Shown here: piece by piece, positions 8,416-17,331 of the stretch
Numbering within the stretch: position 1 is the stretch's first letter
Layout: each line of letters starts with the position of its first letter
DNA from: Croceibacterium soli
GTDB lineage: Bacteria > Pseudomonadota > Alphaproteobacteria > Sphingomonadales > Sphingomonadaceae
DNA length: 64,000 nt
Direction of reading: 5' to 3'
Assembly (NCBI RefSeq): GCF_009828065.1
Contig: NZ_WTYK01000004.1
Coordinates: forward strand, 186,001-250,000
The notes under the pieces: model-generated
Told to the model about the DNA's origin: nothing
What the model saw: the letters and a program-made list of their open reading frames with translations, nothing else
The model's database searches: none
Position numbers and translations under genes: made by a program

Positions 8416-10538
8416 CAGAACGCCTGCCCCAAGCCGACGTAGACCGCCACCGGCCCGTCGTTCGGACCCGGGTTGAGCGGCACGCCGACATCAAAGCGCA
8501 GCGGGCCGAAGCCGGTCAGGTAGCGGACGCCGATGCCGGCGCCGATCTTGATCTCGTCGAAGTTCGGCACGGTGCTGGGGCCGACGGTCCCTGCGTCGAT
8601 GAACGGAACGATGCCGATCGCCCCATCGAGGAAGCCGGTCTGGATGCGCGCTTCGACCGAGACTTCGGCCAGCGAGCGGCCGCCGGTCGGATCGCCGGCG
8701 GCGTTGTGCGGGCCGATCGCGCGGTAGCCGTAGCCGCGCACAGAGTTGGCGCCGCCGGCGTAGAGCCGGCGCGAAGGCGCGATGGCGGACAGCGGCGCGC
8801 CGGGGATGCTGGCGATCCGGACCCGCCCGGCCAGCACCATGCTGTCGCTCGTCTTGAGGTAGTAGCTCGCGTCGCCCTGCCCGCGCAGGTAGAAGCTCTG
8901 CTCTCCATTGGTGACGGAGGTCTCGGGCGAAAGCCGGGTGCCGAGGCGGAAGCCCTTGGTCGGATTGAGCAGGTCGTCCGAAGTGTCCCACTGCGCATAG
9001 CCGGGGATCGCGCCGACGAAGTAGGTCTGGCGCGGCCCGAAGTTGCCTTCGGCATCGGCCTCACGCTCGGCAGTGGCGACCGCCTCGACCCCGATCGACC
9101 AGCTGAACGGCTTCTGGAACAGCAGCGTGCTGACCCGCTCGAAAGTCGCCACGAGGGAGGCCGTGCGCGCGTCGTAAGCCTCGTAGTCGATCGTGCTGGC
9201 GAACGCGTCGATCGTCAGCACCTGGTCGCGGCCGTGGAAGTTGTTGCGCCGGAAGGTGACGCCGGCCAGCTGCTCGCGCGTGCCGGCGATCGCCCGCACC
9301 CGCAGCGCACCTTCGGGCGGGAACAGGTTGCGGTGCTCCCAGCTTCCTTCGAGCTTGAAGCCCTCTCCCGTGCCATAGCCGATGCGGCCGGCCAGGGTCC
9401 TGAGCCGGGCCTTGGTCATGTCCACCGCCACGTCGACGGTGCCCGGTTCGTCCCCGACCGGGGGCGCCGCCTCGGTCAGCGTCAGCCGAGTGCTGCCGAC
9501 CAGACCGGTCGCCTGGATCGCCCGGCGTAAGTCGAGCTCCAGGCTGCGCTGGTACAAGTCGCCAGGTTCGAAGCGGGCGATATCCTCGAGATGCTCACCG
9601 GACATGAAATCCGGCAGGTTGCTGGTGATCCGGCCGAAGCGGTACTTGCCGCCCGGCGTGACCGGCATCGTCAGGTCCCCTTCCTGCCGGTCGTGGTCGA
9701 TCAGCAGATCGGGGTCGGCGATGGCGGCGAACGGGTAGCCGCTTTCGCCGAGCGCGAGGTCGAGATCGGCCCGCTCCTCGACGATCTTGTCGGACAGCAC
9801 CGGATCGCCTGGCTGGATTTCGAACGCCTCGCGCAGCGCGGCGTAATCCGCCCGCGCCGCTTCCAGGGAGCCGAGGTCGATCGCCCCGAACGTGTAACGC
9901 GGGCCGGGGATGATGTCGAAGCGGACTTCGGGCGCGGTGCTGCGCGCCGCCTCCCCTTCCACGGCCCCGCCGATCGTGCGGATCACTTGCGCGTCGTAAT
10001 AGCCGTAGACCCGCAGCATGCGCTGGAGCAGCGTTTCGTCGGCACGCGCCTGCGCCGCGAGCCGCGCCGCGCTGTTCTCGTCGTCGTACTCCTCCACGGT
10101 CGAAAGCTCGCGGAAGCGCTCGATGAACTCGTCGCGCTGGGGGAACAGAGCGGCTTCGGTGGGGAACACCAGCACGAGTTCGTCGGACACGCGCTGTTCG
10201 GCGCCCTCGGGCAACGCGGGGAGCTGCTCGGTGGCATCGGCGAAGACGATGCCCTCTTCCGGTGCAAGCGGTTCGACCTGGGGAAGCTCGAGTTCCTCGG
10301 GCCAGGGCACGTCCACCAGCGGCATTTCGGCCAGCGGATCGCTCGGCTCCAGCTCCGCCGGTGCATTCTCGGCTGCGGAGGCTTCCGGCGGAACGCCTTG
10401 CTGAGCCCAGTCCTCGGGGTTGTCGAGCGCCGAATCCGGGATCAGGTCCTCGAGCTCTGGAACGGTGCTGCGGTCCTGCGCGGCCAAGGGATAAGCCAGA
10501 ACCGCGGAAGCCGACAGGGCGGCAAGGAAACGGCGCAT
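8415..10538 (-). CDS. tamA: Outer-membrane BamA-family protein TamA
   Basis: A 707-residue Omp85-family outer-membrane barrel, partner of the TamB encoded just downstream. The chosen ATG opens a clear signal peptide (MRRFLAALSASAVLAYPLAA). Residues of about 25-120 form an acidic, Pro/Glu-rich segment that is unusually long before the POTRA domains. POTRA-like sequence follows (for example YGYYDAQVIRTIGG and GPRYTFGAIDLG). The C-terminal half is the beta barrel with GYGTGEGFKLEGSWEHRN, GANSVRGYGYRAIGP and PLRFDVGVPLN. It ends in Phe, the usual outer-membrane insertion signal. It starts 20 bp after the end of bpt, so the order is bpt–tamA–tamB. Confidence 0.92.
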   Translation of the reverse strand: MRRFLAALSASAVLAYPLAAQDRSTVPELEDLIPDSALDNPEDWAQQGVPPEASAAENAPAELEPSDPLAEMPLVDVPWPEELELPQVEPLAPEEGIVFADATEQLPALPEGAEQRVSDELVLVFPTEAALFPQRDEFIERFRELSTVEEYDDENSAARLAAQARADETLLQRMLRVYGYYDAQVIRTIGGAVEGEAARSTAPEVRFDIIPGPRYTFGAIDLGSLEAARADYAALREAFEIQPGDPVLSDKIVEERADLDLALGESGYPFAAIADPDLLIDHDRQEGDLTMPVTPGGKYRFGRITSNLPDFMSGEHLEDIARFEPGDLYQRSLELDLRRAIQATGLVGSTRLTLTEAAPPVGDEPGTVDVAVDMTKARLRTLAGRIGYGTGEGFKLEGSWEHRNLFPPEGALRVRAIAGTREQLAGVTFRRNNFHGRDQVLTIDAFASTIDYEAYDARTASLVATFERVSTLLFQKPFSWSIGVEAVATAEREADAEGNFGPRQTYFVGAIPGYAQWDTSDDLLNPTKGFRLGTRLSPETSVTNGEQSFYLRGQGDASYYLKTSDSMVLAGRVRIASIPGAPLSAIAPSRRLYAGGANSVRGYGYRAIGPHNAAGDPTGGRSLAEVSVEARIQTGFLDGAIGIVPFIDAGTVGPSTVPNFDEIKIGAGIGVRYLTGFGPLRFDVGVPLNPGPNDGPVAVYVGLGQAF

Positions 10539-10557
10539 GGCGCGGCGCAGGCGCGCG

Positions 10558-11406
10558 TCAGGCGATCTTGTACTGCTGCTGCCCGCCGGGAGTGCCGTCC
10601 TTGGTGCCGCCATCGACGGCGGGGACGGCGCCGCGCTGCTCCGCTGCAGCGGCGATGAGCGCGGCCTGCTGCTGTTCGCTGAAGCGGCGCCAGCCGTCTG
10701 GTCCAAGGCGTTCGAGCGGGCGATAGCGGACCTTGTACTGCATCCGCTGCGAGCCTTCGACCCAATATCCAAGATAGACGTAGGGAAGTCCGCCTTCGGC
10801 CGCGCGCTTGATGTGATCGAGGATGATGTAGTTCCCAAGCCCCGTACGCGCCTCATGTTCCGGGTCGTAGAAGCTGTAGATCATCGACAACCCATCCCCC
10901 TGGCGGTCTGTGAGGCAGGCGCCCACCAGGCGACCCGGCCTCCCGTCAACCGAGGGCTCCCTATATTCAACGACAAAGCTGGAAACGGAAGTATGTTCCA
11001 CCATGTCGGCGTAATCGATCTCGTCCATCGCCGCCATGCCGCCGCCCGGGTGACGGGCGCCAAGATAGCGCTGCAGCAATTCGAACTGTTCCGACGTCGC
11101 CCAGGGGCGGCATTCGGTCACCTCCAGGTCCGCATTGCGCTTCATGTTGCGGCGTTGGCCCGAAGAGGGCGTGAACTCGCCGGCGACGACCCGCACCGAG
11201 ACGCAGGCGCGGCAATCGAGGCAGCTGGGCCGATAGGCGACGGTCTGGCTGCGGCGGAAGCCGATCCGGCCGAGCGCGTCGTTCAGCTCTTCCGCATGGG
11301 GACCCTTGAGCTCGGTGAACACCTTCCGCTCCGTCTTCCCTCTCAGGTACGGGCACGGCGCAGGGCTCGTGACGAAGAAGCGGGGGAAACGAACGGGAGC
11401 CGTCAC
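10558..11406 (-). CDS. bpt: Aspartate/glutamate leucyltransferase (N-end rule)
   Basis: Transfers Leu from Leu-tRNA to proteins with N-terminal Asp or Glu, marking them for ClpS/ClpAP. The 282-residue protein has the ATE N-terminal domain with the cysteine motifs [13 protein letters not shown] and [16 protein letters not shown]. The C-terminal GNAT-like domain includes [22 protein letters not shown] and [21 protein letters not shown] chose the GTG at 11406 because an AGAGAGGA ribosome-binding site lies about 10 bases before it and the protein then begins [11 protein letters not shown], as usual for the family. A TTG 15 codons upstream is a weaker alternative. It is followed by tamA. Confidence 0.9.
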   Translation of the reverse strand: MTAPVRFPRFFVTSPAPCPYLRGKTERKVFTELKGPHAEELNDALGRIGFRRSQTVAYRPSCLDCRACVSVRVVAGEFTPSSGQRRNMKRNADLEVTECRPWATSEQFELLQRYLGARHPGGGMAAMDEIDYADMVEHTSVSSFVVEYREPSVDGRPGRLVGACLTDRQGDGLSMIYSFYDPEHEARTGLGNYIILDHIKRAAEGGLPYVYLGYWVEGSQRMQYKVRYRPLERLGPDGWRRFSEQQQAALIAAAAEQRGAVPAVDGGTKDGTPGGQQQYKIA

Positions 11407-11580
11407 GGCGCTGGCGGTCCTCTCTAAAGCGACAGGGACAAAACGATCCAAGCACCGGTATGCTCCCGGTACTCAAATCGTTAAAGAGTCTTAACCGCAA
11501 TTTCCCACACTTGCAGGGCTAATTTTCGCCGAGCCGAGCCGCAGGCAGCAAATCGCCCCGTTTCAGGGCACTTCCGCCGA

Positions 11581-12816
11581 TCAGTTCAGCTCGACCTGGC
11601 TGACCGCGTAGCCTTTCGCCCGCAGCGCGGCGATCAGCTTCTCCAGCTGCGCCCGGTCGCGTGCCTCGCACTCGATGTCGGTCACCAGGCCTTTCGCGGG
11701 AAGGTCGGTGAAGATCCGCTGGTGGTAGATCTCGAGGATGTTGACGCTGTGCGCGTCGAACTCGTGCATGACCTTGTACAAAGCGCCGGGGCGATCCTGC
11801 AGGGTGATGCGCAGGCGGGCCAGACGGCCTACCCGCGCGAGATCGCGCAGCAGCACGTTGGCCAGCAGGCGCGTGTCGATATTGCCGCCGCACAGAACCA
11901 GGCCGACTTTCTTGCCGGCGAACCGCTCCGGATGGGCAAGCATGGCTGCAAGTCCGGCCGCGCCGGCGCCTTCGACCACGGTCTTTTCGATCTGCAGCAG
12001 CAGCGACACCGCGGTTTCGAGGTCCGGCTCGCCCACCAGCACGATGTCGTCGACCAGGCGGGCGATGATCTGCGAAGTGAACTCGCCCGGTTCCTTGACG
12101 GCAATGCCTTCCGCAAGCGTGTCCCCGCCGCACGGCAGGGCAGAGCCCTTGATCCGGCCGTACATCGAAGGAAACAGCTCCGCCTGGACGCCGATCACCT
12201 CGATGTCCGGGTTGAGCGCCTTGGCCACCGTAGCCATGCCAGAGATCAGGCCGCCGCCGCCGATCGGGACGACGAGGGTTTCGATCTCCGGCGCGTCGGC
12301 GAGCATCTCCAGCGCAACCGTGCCCTGGCCGGCCGCCACGTTCGGATCGTCGAACGGGTGAACGAACGTCAGCCCGAGCTGCTTCTCCATGCTCCGCGCA
12401 TAAGCATAAGCCTCGTCGAAGGTCTCGCCTTCGAGCTGGACTTTGCCGCCGACCTGCTCGGTCTGCATGACCTTCACCATCGGCGTGGTCTTGGGCATGA
12501 TGATCGTGACCGGCGCGCCAAGGCGGGTGCCGTGATAGCTGAGGCCCTGGGAGTGGTTGCCGGCCGATGCGGCGATCACGCCGCGGCTGCGCTGTTCCGG
12601 GTCCATCATCAGCAGCGCGTTGAGCGCCCCGCGTTCCTTGTAGGCCGCGGTGAACTGCTGGTTTTCGAACTTCAGCCAGATCTCGGCGCCGGTGATCTTG
12701 GACAGGGTGATGCTGTGCATCGTCGGCGTGCGCACTACCGCGCCCTCGATGCGCTGCGCCGCGGCGCGCACATCGCCCAACGTCAGCTGCTGCTCGGCTG
12801 TCTTGCTCTCGTCCAT
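11581..12816 (-). CDS. ilvA: Threonine ammonia-lyase with ACT domain
   Basis: PLP enzyme that deaminates threonine to 2-oxobutanoate, the first step towards isoleucine. The 411-residue protein has the PLP lysine in TAAYKERGALNAL, the Asn loop SAGNHSQGLSYHG and the glycine-rich phosphate loop PIGGGGLISG. The last 80 residues or so (LRITLQDRPGALYKVMHEF...) form a single ACT-like regulatory domain, as in the shorter ilvA/tdcB-type enzymes. Feedback control by an amino acid is therefore likely, but catabolic and biosynthetic roles cannot be separated by sequence alone. It is divergent from the dehydrogenase gene at 12922. Confidence 0.9.
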   Translation of the reverse strand: MDESKTAEQQLTLGDVRAAAQRIEGAVVRTPTMHSITLSKITGAEIWLKFENQQFTAAYKERGALNALLMMDPEQRSRGVIAASAGNHSQGLSYHGTRLGAPVTIIMPKTTPMVKVMQTEQVGGKVQLEGETFDEAYAYARSMEKQLGLTFVHPFDDPNVAAGQGTVALEMLADAPEIETLVVPIGGGGLISGMATVAKALNPDIEVIGVQAELFPSMYGRIKGSALPCGGDTLAEGIAVKEPGEFTSQIIARLVDDIVLVGEPDLETAVSLLLQIEKTVVEGAGAAGLAAMLAHPERFAGKKVGLVLCGGNIDTRLLANVLLRDLARVGRLARLRITLQDRPGALYKVMHEFDAHSVNILEIYHQRIFTDLPAKGLVTDIECEARDRAQLEKLIAALRAKGYAVSQVELN

Positions 12817-12921
12817 GGGCCCTCGTCGATCCGGGGCGCGGCCTAACGTAAATTTCGCGCCAAGGGAAACCCTGTGAGCGCAACGATTGCTTTGGCGCGC
12901 CCAAGGCGGCAGGAAGCGCGC

Positions 12922-13821
12922 ATGAACGAACCCAAGCGTATCGCCTTTCTCGGCCTCGGCGTGATGGGAGCGCCGATGGCCGGCCACCTCGCCCGCGCCG
13001 GGCACACGGTCACCGTCTACAACCGCACCGCGTCGCGCGCTGCGGCCTGGACGGAGAAGCACCGCGCCGAAGGGCTCGACGTAGCCGCCGCCGGCACGCC
13101 GGTCGAGGCGGCAGCGGGGCAGGACGTAGTCGTCACTTGCGTCGGCAACGACAACGATCTCGCCGAAGTCGTGCTCGGCGACGGGGGCGCGCTGGCGGCA
13201 ATGGCCAAAGGCACGCTGTTCATCGATCACACCACCGTCTCCCCCGCCATTGCCCGCCGCATCGCCGAGAGCGCGGCGGAGCGCGGGATCCTGGCGCTGG
13301 ACGCGCCGGTCTCGGGCGGACAGGCTGGCGCGGAGAGCGGCAAGTTGGCCATCATGTGCGGCGGCGAGGCTGAGGCCGTCGACAGCGCCCGCCCCGTGAT
13401 GGAGACTTATGGCGCCCGCATCGTCCATGTCGGCGGGCCCGGCTCCGGCCAGGCGACCAAGGCGGTGAACCAGGTGTGCATCGCCGGGGTTCTCGCCGGC
13501 CTGTCCGAAGGGGTCCGGGTGGCGCAGGCGGCCGGGCTCGACATGGACAAAGTGCTGGAGGCGATTTCCGGCGGCGCGGCGCAAAGCTGGCAGATGGAGA
13601 ACCGCTGGCAGACGATGGCCGCGGGGCAGTTCGACTTCGGCTTCGCGGTCGACTGGATGCGCAAGGACCTGGCGATCGCGCTAGGCGAAGGCGCGGAGCA
13701 CGGGCTGTCGCTGCCGATCACGGCGCTGGTCGACCAGTTCTATGCCCAAGTCCAGGCGCAGGGCGGCGGCCGCCAGGACACCAGCGCGCTGATCCGCCAT
13801 TTGCCGGGAGCAGGACGATGA
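12922..13821 (+). CDS. Beta-hydroxyacid dehydrogenase (3-hydroxyisobutyrate / tartronate semialdehyde type)
   Basis: NAD(P)-dependent oxidoreductase of the 6-phosphogluconate dehydrogenase superfamily, 299 residues. The N-terminal Rossmann motif is GLGVMGAPMAGHL. The family substrate motif is DAPVSGGQAGAESGKL, and the catalytic lysine is in GSGQATKAVNQVC. The C-terminal helical domain ends DTSALIRHLPGAGR. The ATG at 12922 follows an AGGAAG site. Its stop overlaps the next start by four bases (ATGA at 13818-13821). The exact substrate cannot be read from the sequence. Confidence 0.87.
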   Translation: MNEPKRIAFLGLGVMGAPMAGHLARAGHTVTVYNRTASRAAAWTEKHRAEGLDVAAAGTPVEAAAGQDVVVTCVGNDNDLAEVVLGDGGALAAMAKGTLFIDHTTVSPAIARRIAESAAERGILALDAPVSGGQAGAESGKLAIMCGGEAEAVDSARPVMETYGARIVHVGGPGSGQATKAVNQVCIAGVLAGLSEGVRVAQAAGLDMDKVLEAISGGAAQSWQMENRWQTMAAGQFDFGFAVDWMRKDLAIALGEGAEHGLSLPITALVDQFYAQVQAQGGGRQDTSALIRHLPGAGR

Positions 13822-15647
13822 AGCGCTTGATTGCCAAAATCCTCCCCGGGACGGGGAGGGGGACCGCGACGCGAAGCGGCGTGGTGGAGGGGGCCCTCCG
13901 CACGCGCTGCACCAGGAGGCCGGCCCCCTCCACCATGCTTCGCATGGTCCCCCTCCCCGTCCCGGGGAGGATTTGGACTGCCCTCGCCCTCGCCCTGCTG
14001 CCTACCCCCGCGCTGGCCGAGACGCTGATCGACAACGTCAACGGCATCTCGATGGAGCGCGACGGCAGGGTCAAGCGGTTCGCGGCGATGGTGATCGACG
14101 ACAACGGGCGGATCGTCGATACTTATGCCAAGCGCAACCAGGCGCCGTCGAAGGTCGACTATCGCGTGGACGGGCGCGGCCGCACCGTCATCCCTGGCCT
14201 GATCGACGCCCATGCGCACGTGATGGGCATCGGCCTGGGGCTGCTGTCGCTCGACCTGTCGGACACGCGCTCGCTGGCGGAGGCGCAGGCGAAGATCGCG
14301 GAATACGCTGCGAAGTATCCCGACCGCGCGTGGATCGTCGGGCGGGGCTGGAACCAGGAACTGTGGGGCCTCGGCCGCTTCCCGACCGCCGCCGAGCTCG
14401 ATGCCGTGGTCGCCGACCGTCCGGTGTGGCTGAGGCGGGTCGACGGACATGCCGGGTGGGCCAACTCCGCTGCACTCCGGACAGGCAACGTCACGGCGGC
14501 CACGGCCGATCCCGCCGGCGGGCGGATCGAGCGCCTGGCCGGATCGAAAGCGCCTTCGGGCGTGCTGGTCGACGCGGCGATGGATCTCGTCGCCCGCCAC
14601 GTTCCCGCGCCCCGCGCGGAGGACCGCGACCTGGCGCTGCACGAAGCGCAGCAGCTGCTCCTGGCAAACGGCATCACGGCCGTGACCGACATGGGCACGA
14701 GCGTCGACGACTGGATGACCTTCCGCCGCGCGGGAGACGAAGGGCGGCTGCGGCTGCGCATCATCTCCTATGCGGACAGCGTACCATCGATGCTGCTGAT
14801 CGGCGGCGGCGGCCCGACCGTGTGGCTTTACGACGACCGCCTGCGGCTGAACGGGGTCAAGCTTTACCTCGACGGAGCGCTCGGTTCGCGCGGCGCCTGG
14901 CTCAAGGCCCCTTATGCCGACGCGCCCAAGGAGAACGGCCTGCAGCTTCTCGGCGGCACCCAGCTGCGGAACCTGATGAGCCGTGCGGCGATGGACCGGT
15001 TCCAGGTCGCCGTCCACGCCATCGGCGATGCCGCCAATGCCGAAGTGCTCGACGCGATCGACGAGCTGTCCCAGACTTACCAGGGTGACCGCCGCTGGCG
15101 GATCGAGCACGCCCAGGTCTTCGATCCGGCGGACATTCCGCGCCTGGCCCGGCACGGCACTATCGCTTCGATGCAGCCGGTCCACCAGACTTCCGACCGG
15201 ACCATGGCCGAAGCGCGGCTCGGGCCCGGTCGCCTGGCCGGTGCATATGCCTGGAAGTCGGTTCTCGCCACAGGCGCTCCGCTCGCCTTCGGCTCCGACG
15301 CGCCGGTCGAAGCGCCGAACCCGTTCGCCGGTCTGGCAGCGGCGATCAGCCGGACCGACGCCGCCGGGGAACCGTTCGGCGGCTGGCAGCCGCAGGAAGC
15401 GATCAGCCGGGAGGCCGCCCTCGCCGCCTACACCGCCGGTGCCGCCTACGCGGGCTTCGCGGACGGACGCTTCGGGCGCCTTGTCGCCGGGGAACGGGCG
15501 GACTTTGTGGTGCTCGACCGCGATCCGCTGCTCGCCAGCCCGGAGGACATGCGCGGCATCCGCGTGCTCGAAACCTGGATCGGCGGGGCGCAAGTCTACG
15601 CGGCGGACGCAGCAACCGGCGGGGAAGAACGCACGATTACGCGGTGA
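13818..15647 (+). CDS. Secreted amidohydrolase (amidohydrolase_3 / YtcJ-like), signal peptide split by a repeat
   Basis: Metal-dependent hydrolase, 609 residues from the ATG that overlaps the previous stop. Family motifs are PGLIDAHAHVMG, DGALGSRGAWL, VAVHAIGDAANAEVLD, RIEHAQVFDPADI and FGSDAPVEAPNPF. The substrate is unknown. The N-terminus is odd: MKRLIAK looks like the basic start of a signal peptide, and WTALALALLPTPALA like its hydrophobic core and cleavage site. They are separated by 46 codons of a family A repeat (13837-13974). Two in-frame ATG codons inside the repeat (13935, 13944) would give a compact basic signal peptide ([14 protein letters not shown] then the core), but I see no Shine-Dalgarno site for them. 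Export is likely; the working start is unresolved. Confidence 0.88.
   Translation: MKRLIAKILPGTGRGTATRSGVVEGALRTRCTRRPAPSTMLRMVPLPVPGRIWTALALALLPTPALAETLIDNVNGISMERDGRVKRFAAMVIDDNGRIVDTYAKRNQAPSKVDYRVDGRGRTVIPGLIDAHAHVMGIGLGLLSLDLSDTRSLAEAQAKIAEYAAKYPDRAWIVGRGWNQELWGLGRFPTAAELDAVVADRPVWLRRVDGHAGWANSAALRTGNVTAATADPAGGRIERLAGSKAPSGVLVDAAMDLVARHVPAPRAEDRDLALHEAQQLLLANGITAVTDMGTSVDDWMTFRRAGDEGRLRLRIISYADSVPSMLLIGGGGPTVWLYDDRLRLNGVKLYLDGALGSRGAWLKAPYADAPKENGLQLLGGTQLRNLMSRAAMDRFQVAVHAIGDAANAEVLDAIDELSQTYQGDRRWRIEHAQVFDPADIPRLARHGTIASMQPVHQTSDRTMAEARLGPGRLAGAYAWKSVLATGAPLAFGSDAPVEAPNPFAGLAAAISRTDAAGEPFGGWQPQEAISREAALAAYTAGAAYAGFADGRFGRLVAGERADFVVLDRDPLLASPEDMRGIRVLETWIGGAQVYAADAATGGEERTITR
13837..13974. 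repeat. Family A palindromic repeat A3, in frame inside a coding region
   Basis: 138 bp with perfect 29-bp terminal inverted repeats (13837-13865 and 13946-13974) and an inner inverted pair GGTGGAGGGGGCC / GGCCCCCTCCACC. The length is an exact multiple of three. No stop codon occurs in any of the three forward frames. It lies between the basic and hydrophobic parts of the amidohydrolase signal peptide. Confidence 0.93.
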
Positions 15648-15668
15648 GAGAGACCTCTCCCCCAAGAC

Positions 15669-15816
15669 CCGTTCGTGCTGAGCTTGTCGAAGCACCGCTC
15701 TGTCTTCGGGCGCGGCGCTGAAGGGAAGGACTGCCCTTCGACAAGCTCAGGGCGAACGGAGGTGGTTTGGGTAATTCTCGAACTCAACCCCGTTCGTGCT
15801 GAGCTTGTCAAAGCAC
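15669..15816. repeat. Three family C repeats
   Basis: Copies at about 15669-15696, 15732-15760 (opposite orientation) and 15789-15816, each around GTTCGTGCTGAGCTTGTCGA or its complement. They fill the gap between the convergent amidohydrolase and tatC genes and may end both transcripts. Confidence 0.8.
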
Positions 15817-15833
15817 AGGGCTATATACGGTCG

Positions 15834-16619
15834 CTATCCGGACGTGTCGCCCTCGTCCTCGCCAGCAGCCATGTCTTCGCTGCGCTTCATGAACAGCAGC
15901 GAGGCTTCGAACAGCACGAGCAGCGGCACGGCAAGCAGCAACTGCGAAACGATGTCCGGCGGGGTGATCACGGCGGCCACGATGAACACCGCCACGACGA
16001 TGTAGCGCCGCGCGCCGGTGAGTTGTTCGCGCGACACCAGCCCGGCGCGGTTCAGCAGCAGCAGCAGCACCGGCAGCAGGAAGCTGATTCCGAACGCCAG
16101 GATGAAGCGCATCACCAGGTCGAGGTAATCGCCCATCGCCGGCAGCGCTTCCTGCGGGATGCCGCCGGTCGTGCCCTCGAAGCCGAGGAACCACTCGAAC
16201 GCCGTCGGCATGACCAGGAAGTAGGCCAGGCTGGCGCCGAGCAGGAACAGCACTGGCGTGGCGAGCAGGAACGGCAGGAAGGCCTTCTTCTCGCGCGCAT
16301 AGAGCCCCGGCGCGATGAAGGCCCAGAGCTGGTTGGCGATGATCGGAAAGCTCACGAAGAAGGCGGCGAACAGCGCCACCTTGATCTCCACGAAGAACGC
16401 TTCGTAGAGCTTGGTGTAGATCAGCCGGCCTTCGCCTTCCGGGAATGCCGCGGCGAGCGGATAGACCAGGATCTCGAAGATGTCGGCGGCGAAGTAGAGG
16501 CACACGGCGAATGCCACCGCCAGCGCCATGATCGCCCGCAGCAGCCGGGTGCGAAGCTCGATCAGGTGATCGAGCAGGGGCGCCTGCGTCTCGTCGATGT
16601 CACGAATCTTCAAAGCCAT
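15834..16619 (-). CDS. tatC: Twin-arginine translocase subunit TatC
   Basis: Polytopic inner-membrane receptor of the Tat system for folded proteins with twin-arginine signals. The 261-residue protein has the conserved cytoplasmic start (PLLDHLIELRTRLLRA) and about six hydrophobic helices. It also has the conserved LYAREKKAFLPF loop and the VITPPDIVSQ segment before the last helices. The C-terminal tail is acidic. It is last in the tatA–tatB–tatC series, 9 bp after tatB. Confidence 0.96.
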   Translation of the reverse strand: MALKIRDIDETQAPLLDHLIELRTRLLRAIMALAVAFAVCLYFAADIFEILVYPLAAAFPEGEGRLIYTKLYEAFFVEIKVALFAAFFVSFPIIANQLWAFIAPGLYAREKKAFLPFLLATPVLFLLGASLAYFLVMPTAFEWFLGFEGTTGGIPQEALPAMGDYLDLVMRFILAFGISFLLPVLLLLLNRAGLVSREQLTGARRYIVVAVFIVAAVITPPDIVSQLLLAVPLLVLFEASLLFMKRSEDMAAGEDEGDTSG

Positions 16620-16628
16620 TGTGCGCGG

Positions 16629-17030
16629 TTACTTCCGCTTGCCGAAGGGGAGCTGCGGCTCTTGCGCTTCGGGCGGCGGCACGGGCGGCTCGGCGCGCGC
16701 TTCGGCGCTAGCCTCAGGCGCGGGCGGCGCGGCCGGCGGCGTGGCAGCGGGCGAAGGCAAGGCGCCGGTCGGCTCCATCTCCGGCGCCGCGTCGGCGGGA
16801 TGTTCCTTCATGATCTTGGCGTTCTGCGCCGCCCACTTCTTCTCCATCTCTTCCATTTCCGCCTCGCGGATCATGGTGTCGAGACCGGCGCGGAAGTGGC
16901 CGGAGACGCGCCGGATCTTGCCGATCCAACGCCCGGCCGTGCGCATCGCCAGCGGGATGTCCTTGGGCCCGATGACGATCACCGCCACGATGACGATGAG
17001 GAGCAGCTCGCCGGCGCCGAGATCGAACAT
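16629..17030 (-). CDS. tatB: Sec-independent translocase subunit TatB
   Basis: A 133-residue partner of TatC in substrate recognition. It has one N-terminal membrane helix (AGELLLIVIVAVIVIGP) with the conserved GP hinge. An amphipathic helix follows (RTAGRWIGKIRRVSGHFRAG), then a charged helix and a Pro/Ala/Glu-rich tail. It lies between tatA and tatC on the same strand. Confidence 0.95.
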   Translation of the reverse strand: MFDLGAGELLLIVIVAVIVIGPKDIPLAMRTAGRWIGKIRRVSGHFRAGLDTMIREAEMEEMEKKWAAQNAKIMKEHPADAAPEMEPTGALPSPAATPPAAPPAPEASAEARAEPPVPPPEAQEPQLPFGKRK

Positions 17031-17050
17031 GGTCGGCGCTCTTGCTTAGA

Positions 17051-17302
17051 TCAGGAACGAGTCTGGTCGGAGGCCGGCGCCGGCTCGGCAGCGGCCTGCG
17101 CGGCCGGCTTCGCTTCGTGGCTCGGTCCTTCGATGCGCGCGGACGGCTTGGCGGCCGGCTCCTCGTCGTCGCCCAGCCCCTTGCGGAAGCTTTTCACGCC
17201 CTTGCCGAAATCGCCCATCATCTCGGAGATCCGGCCACGGCCGAACAGCACGAGTATGACCAGCGCGATGATGATGATCTGGAATGGTCCGATACTACCC
17301 AC
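17051..17302 (-). CDS. tatA: Sec-independent translocase subunit TatA
   Basis: An 83-residue pore-forming Tat subunit. It has a short N-terminal membrane helix (PFQIIIIALVILVLFGRG) and the typical amphipathic helix with GDFGKGVKSFRKGL. The C-terminal tail is charged and Ala/Pro-rich. It starts 29 bp after the end of scpB and 20 bp before tatB. Confidence 0.96.
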   Translation of the reverse strand: MGSIGPFQIIIIALVILVLFGRGRISEMMGDFGKGVKSFRKGLGDDEEPAAKPSARIEGPSHEAKPAAQAAAEPAPASDQTRS

Positions 17303-17331
17303 TGGAACTCTCCGAATGTTGTAAGCGCTAC

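Noticed and set aside
11480-11495. GTTAA-N6-TTAAC upstream of bpt, resembling a CtrA box
   Set aside because: The CtrA consensus needs seven bases between the TTAA halves; here there are six. Without conservation data I do not call it a site.
15669-15816. Small protein gene between the amidohydrolase and tatC
   Set aside because: Open frames here are made of family C repeats and have no ribosome-binding site or family resemblance.
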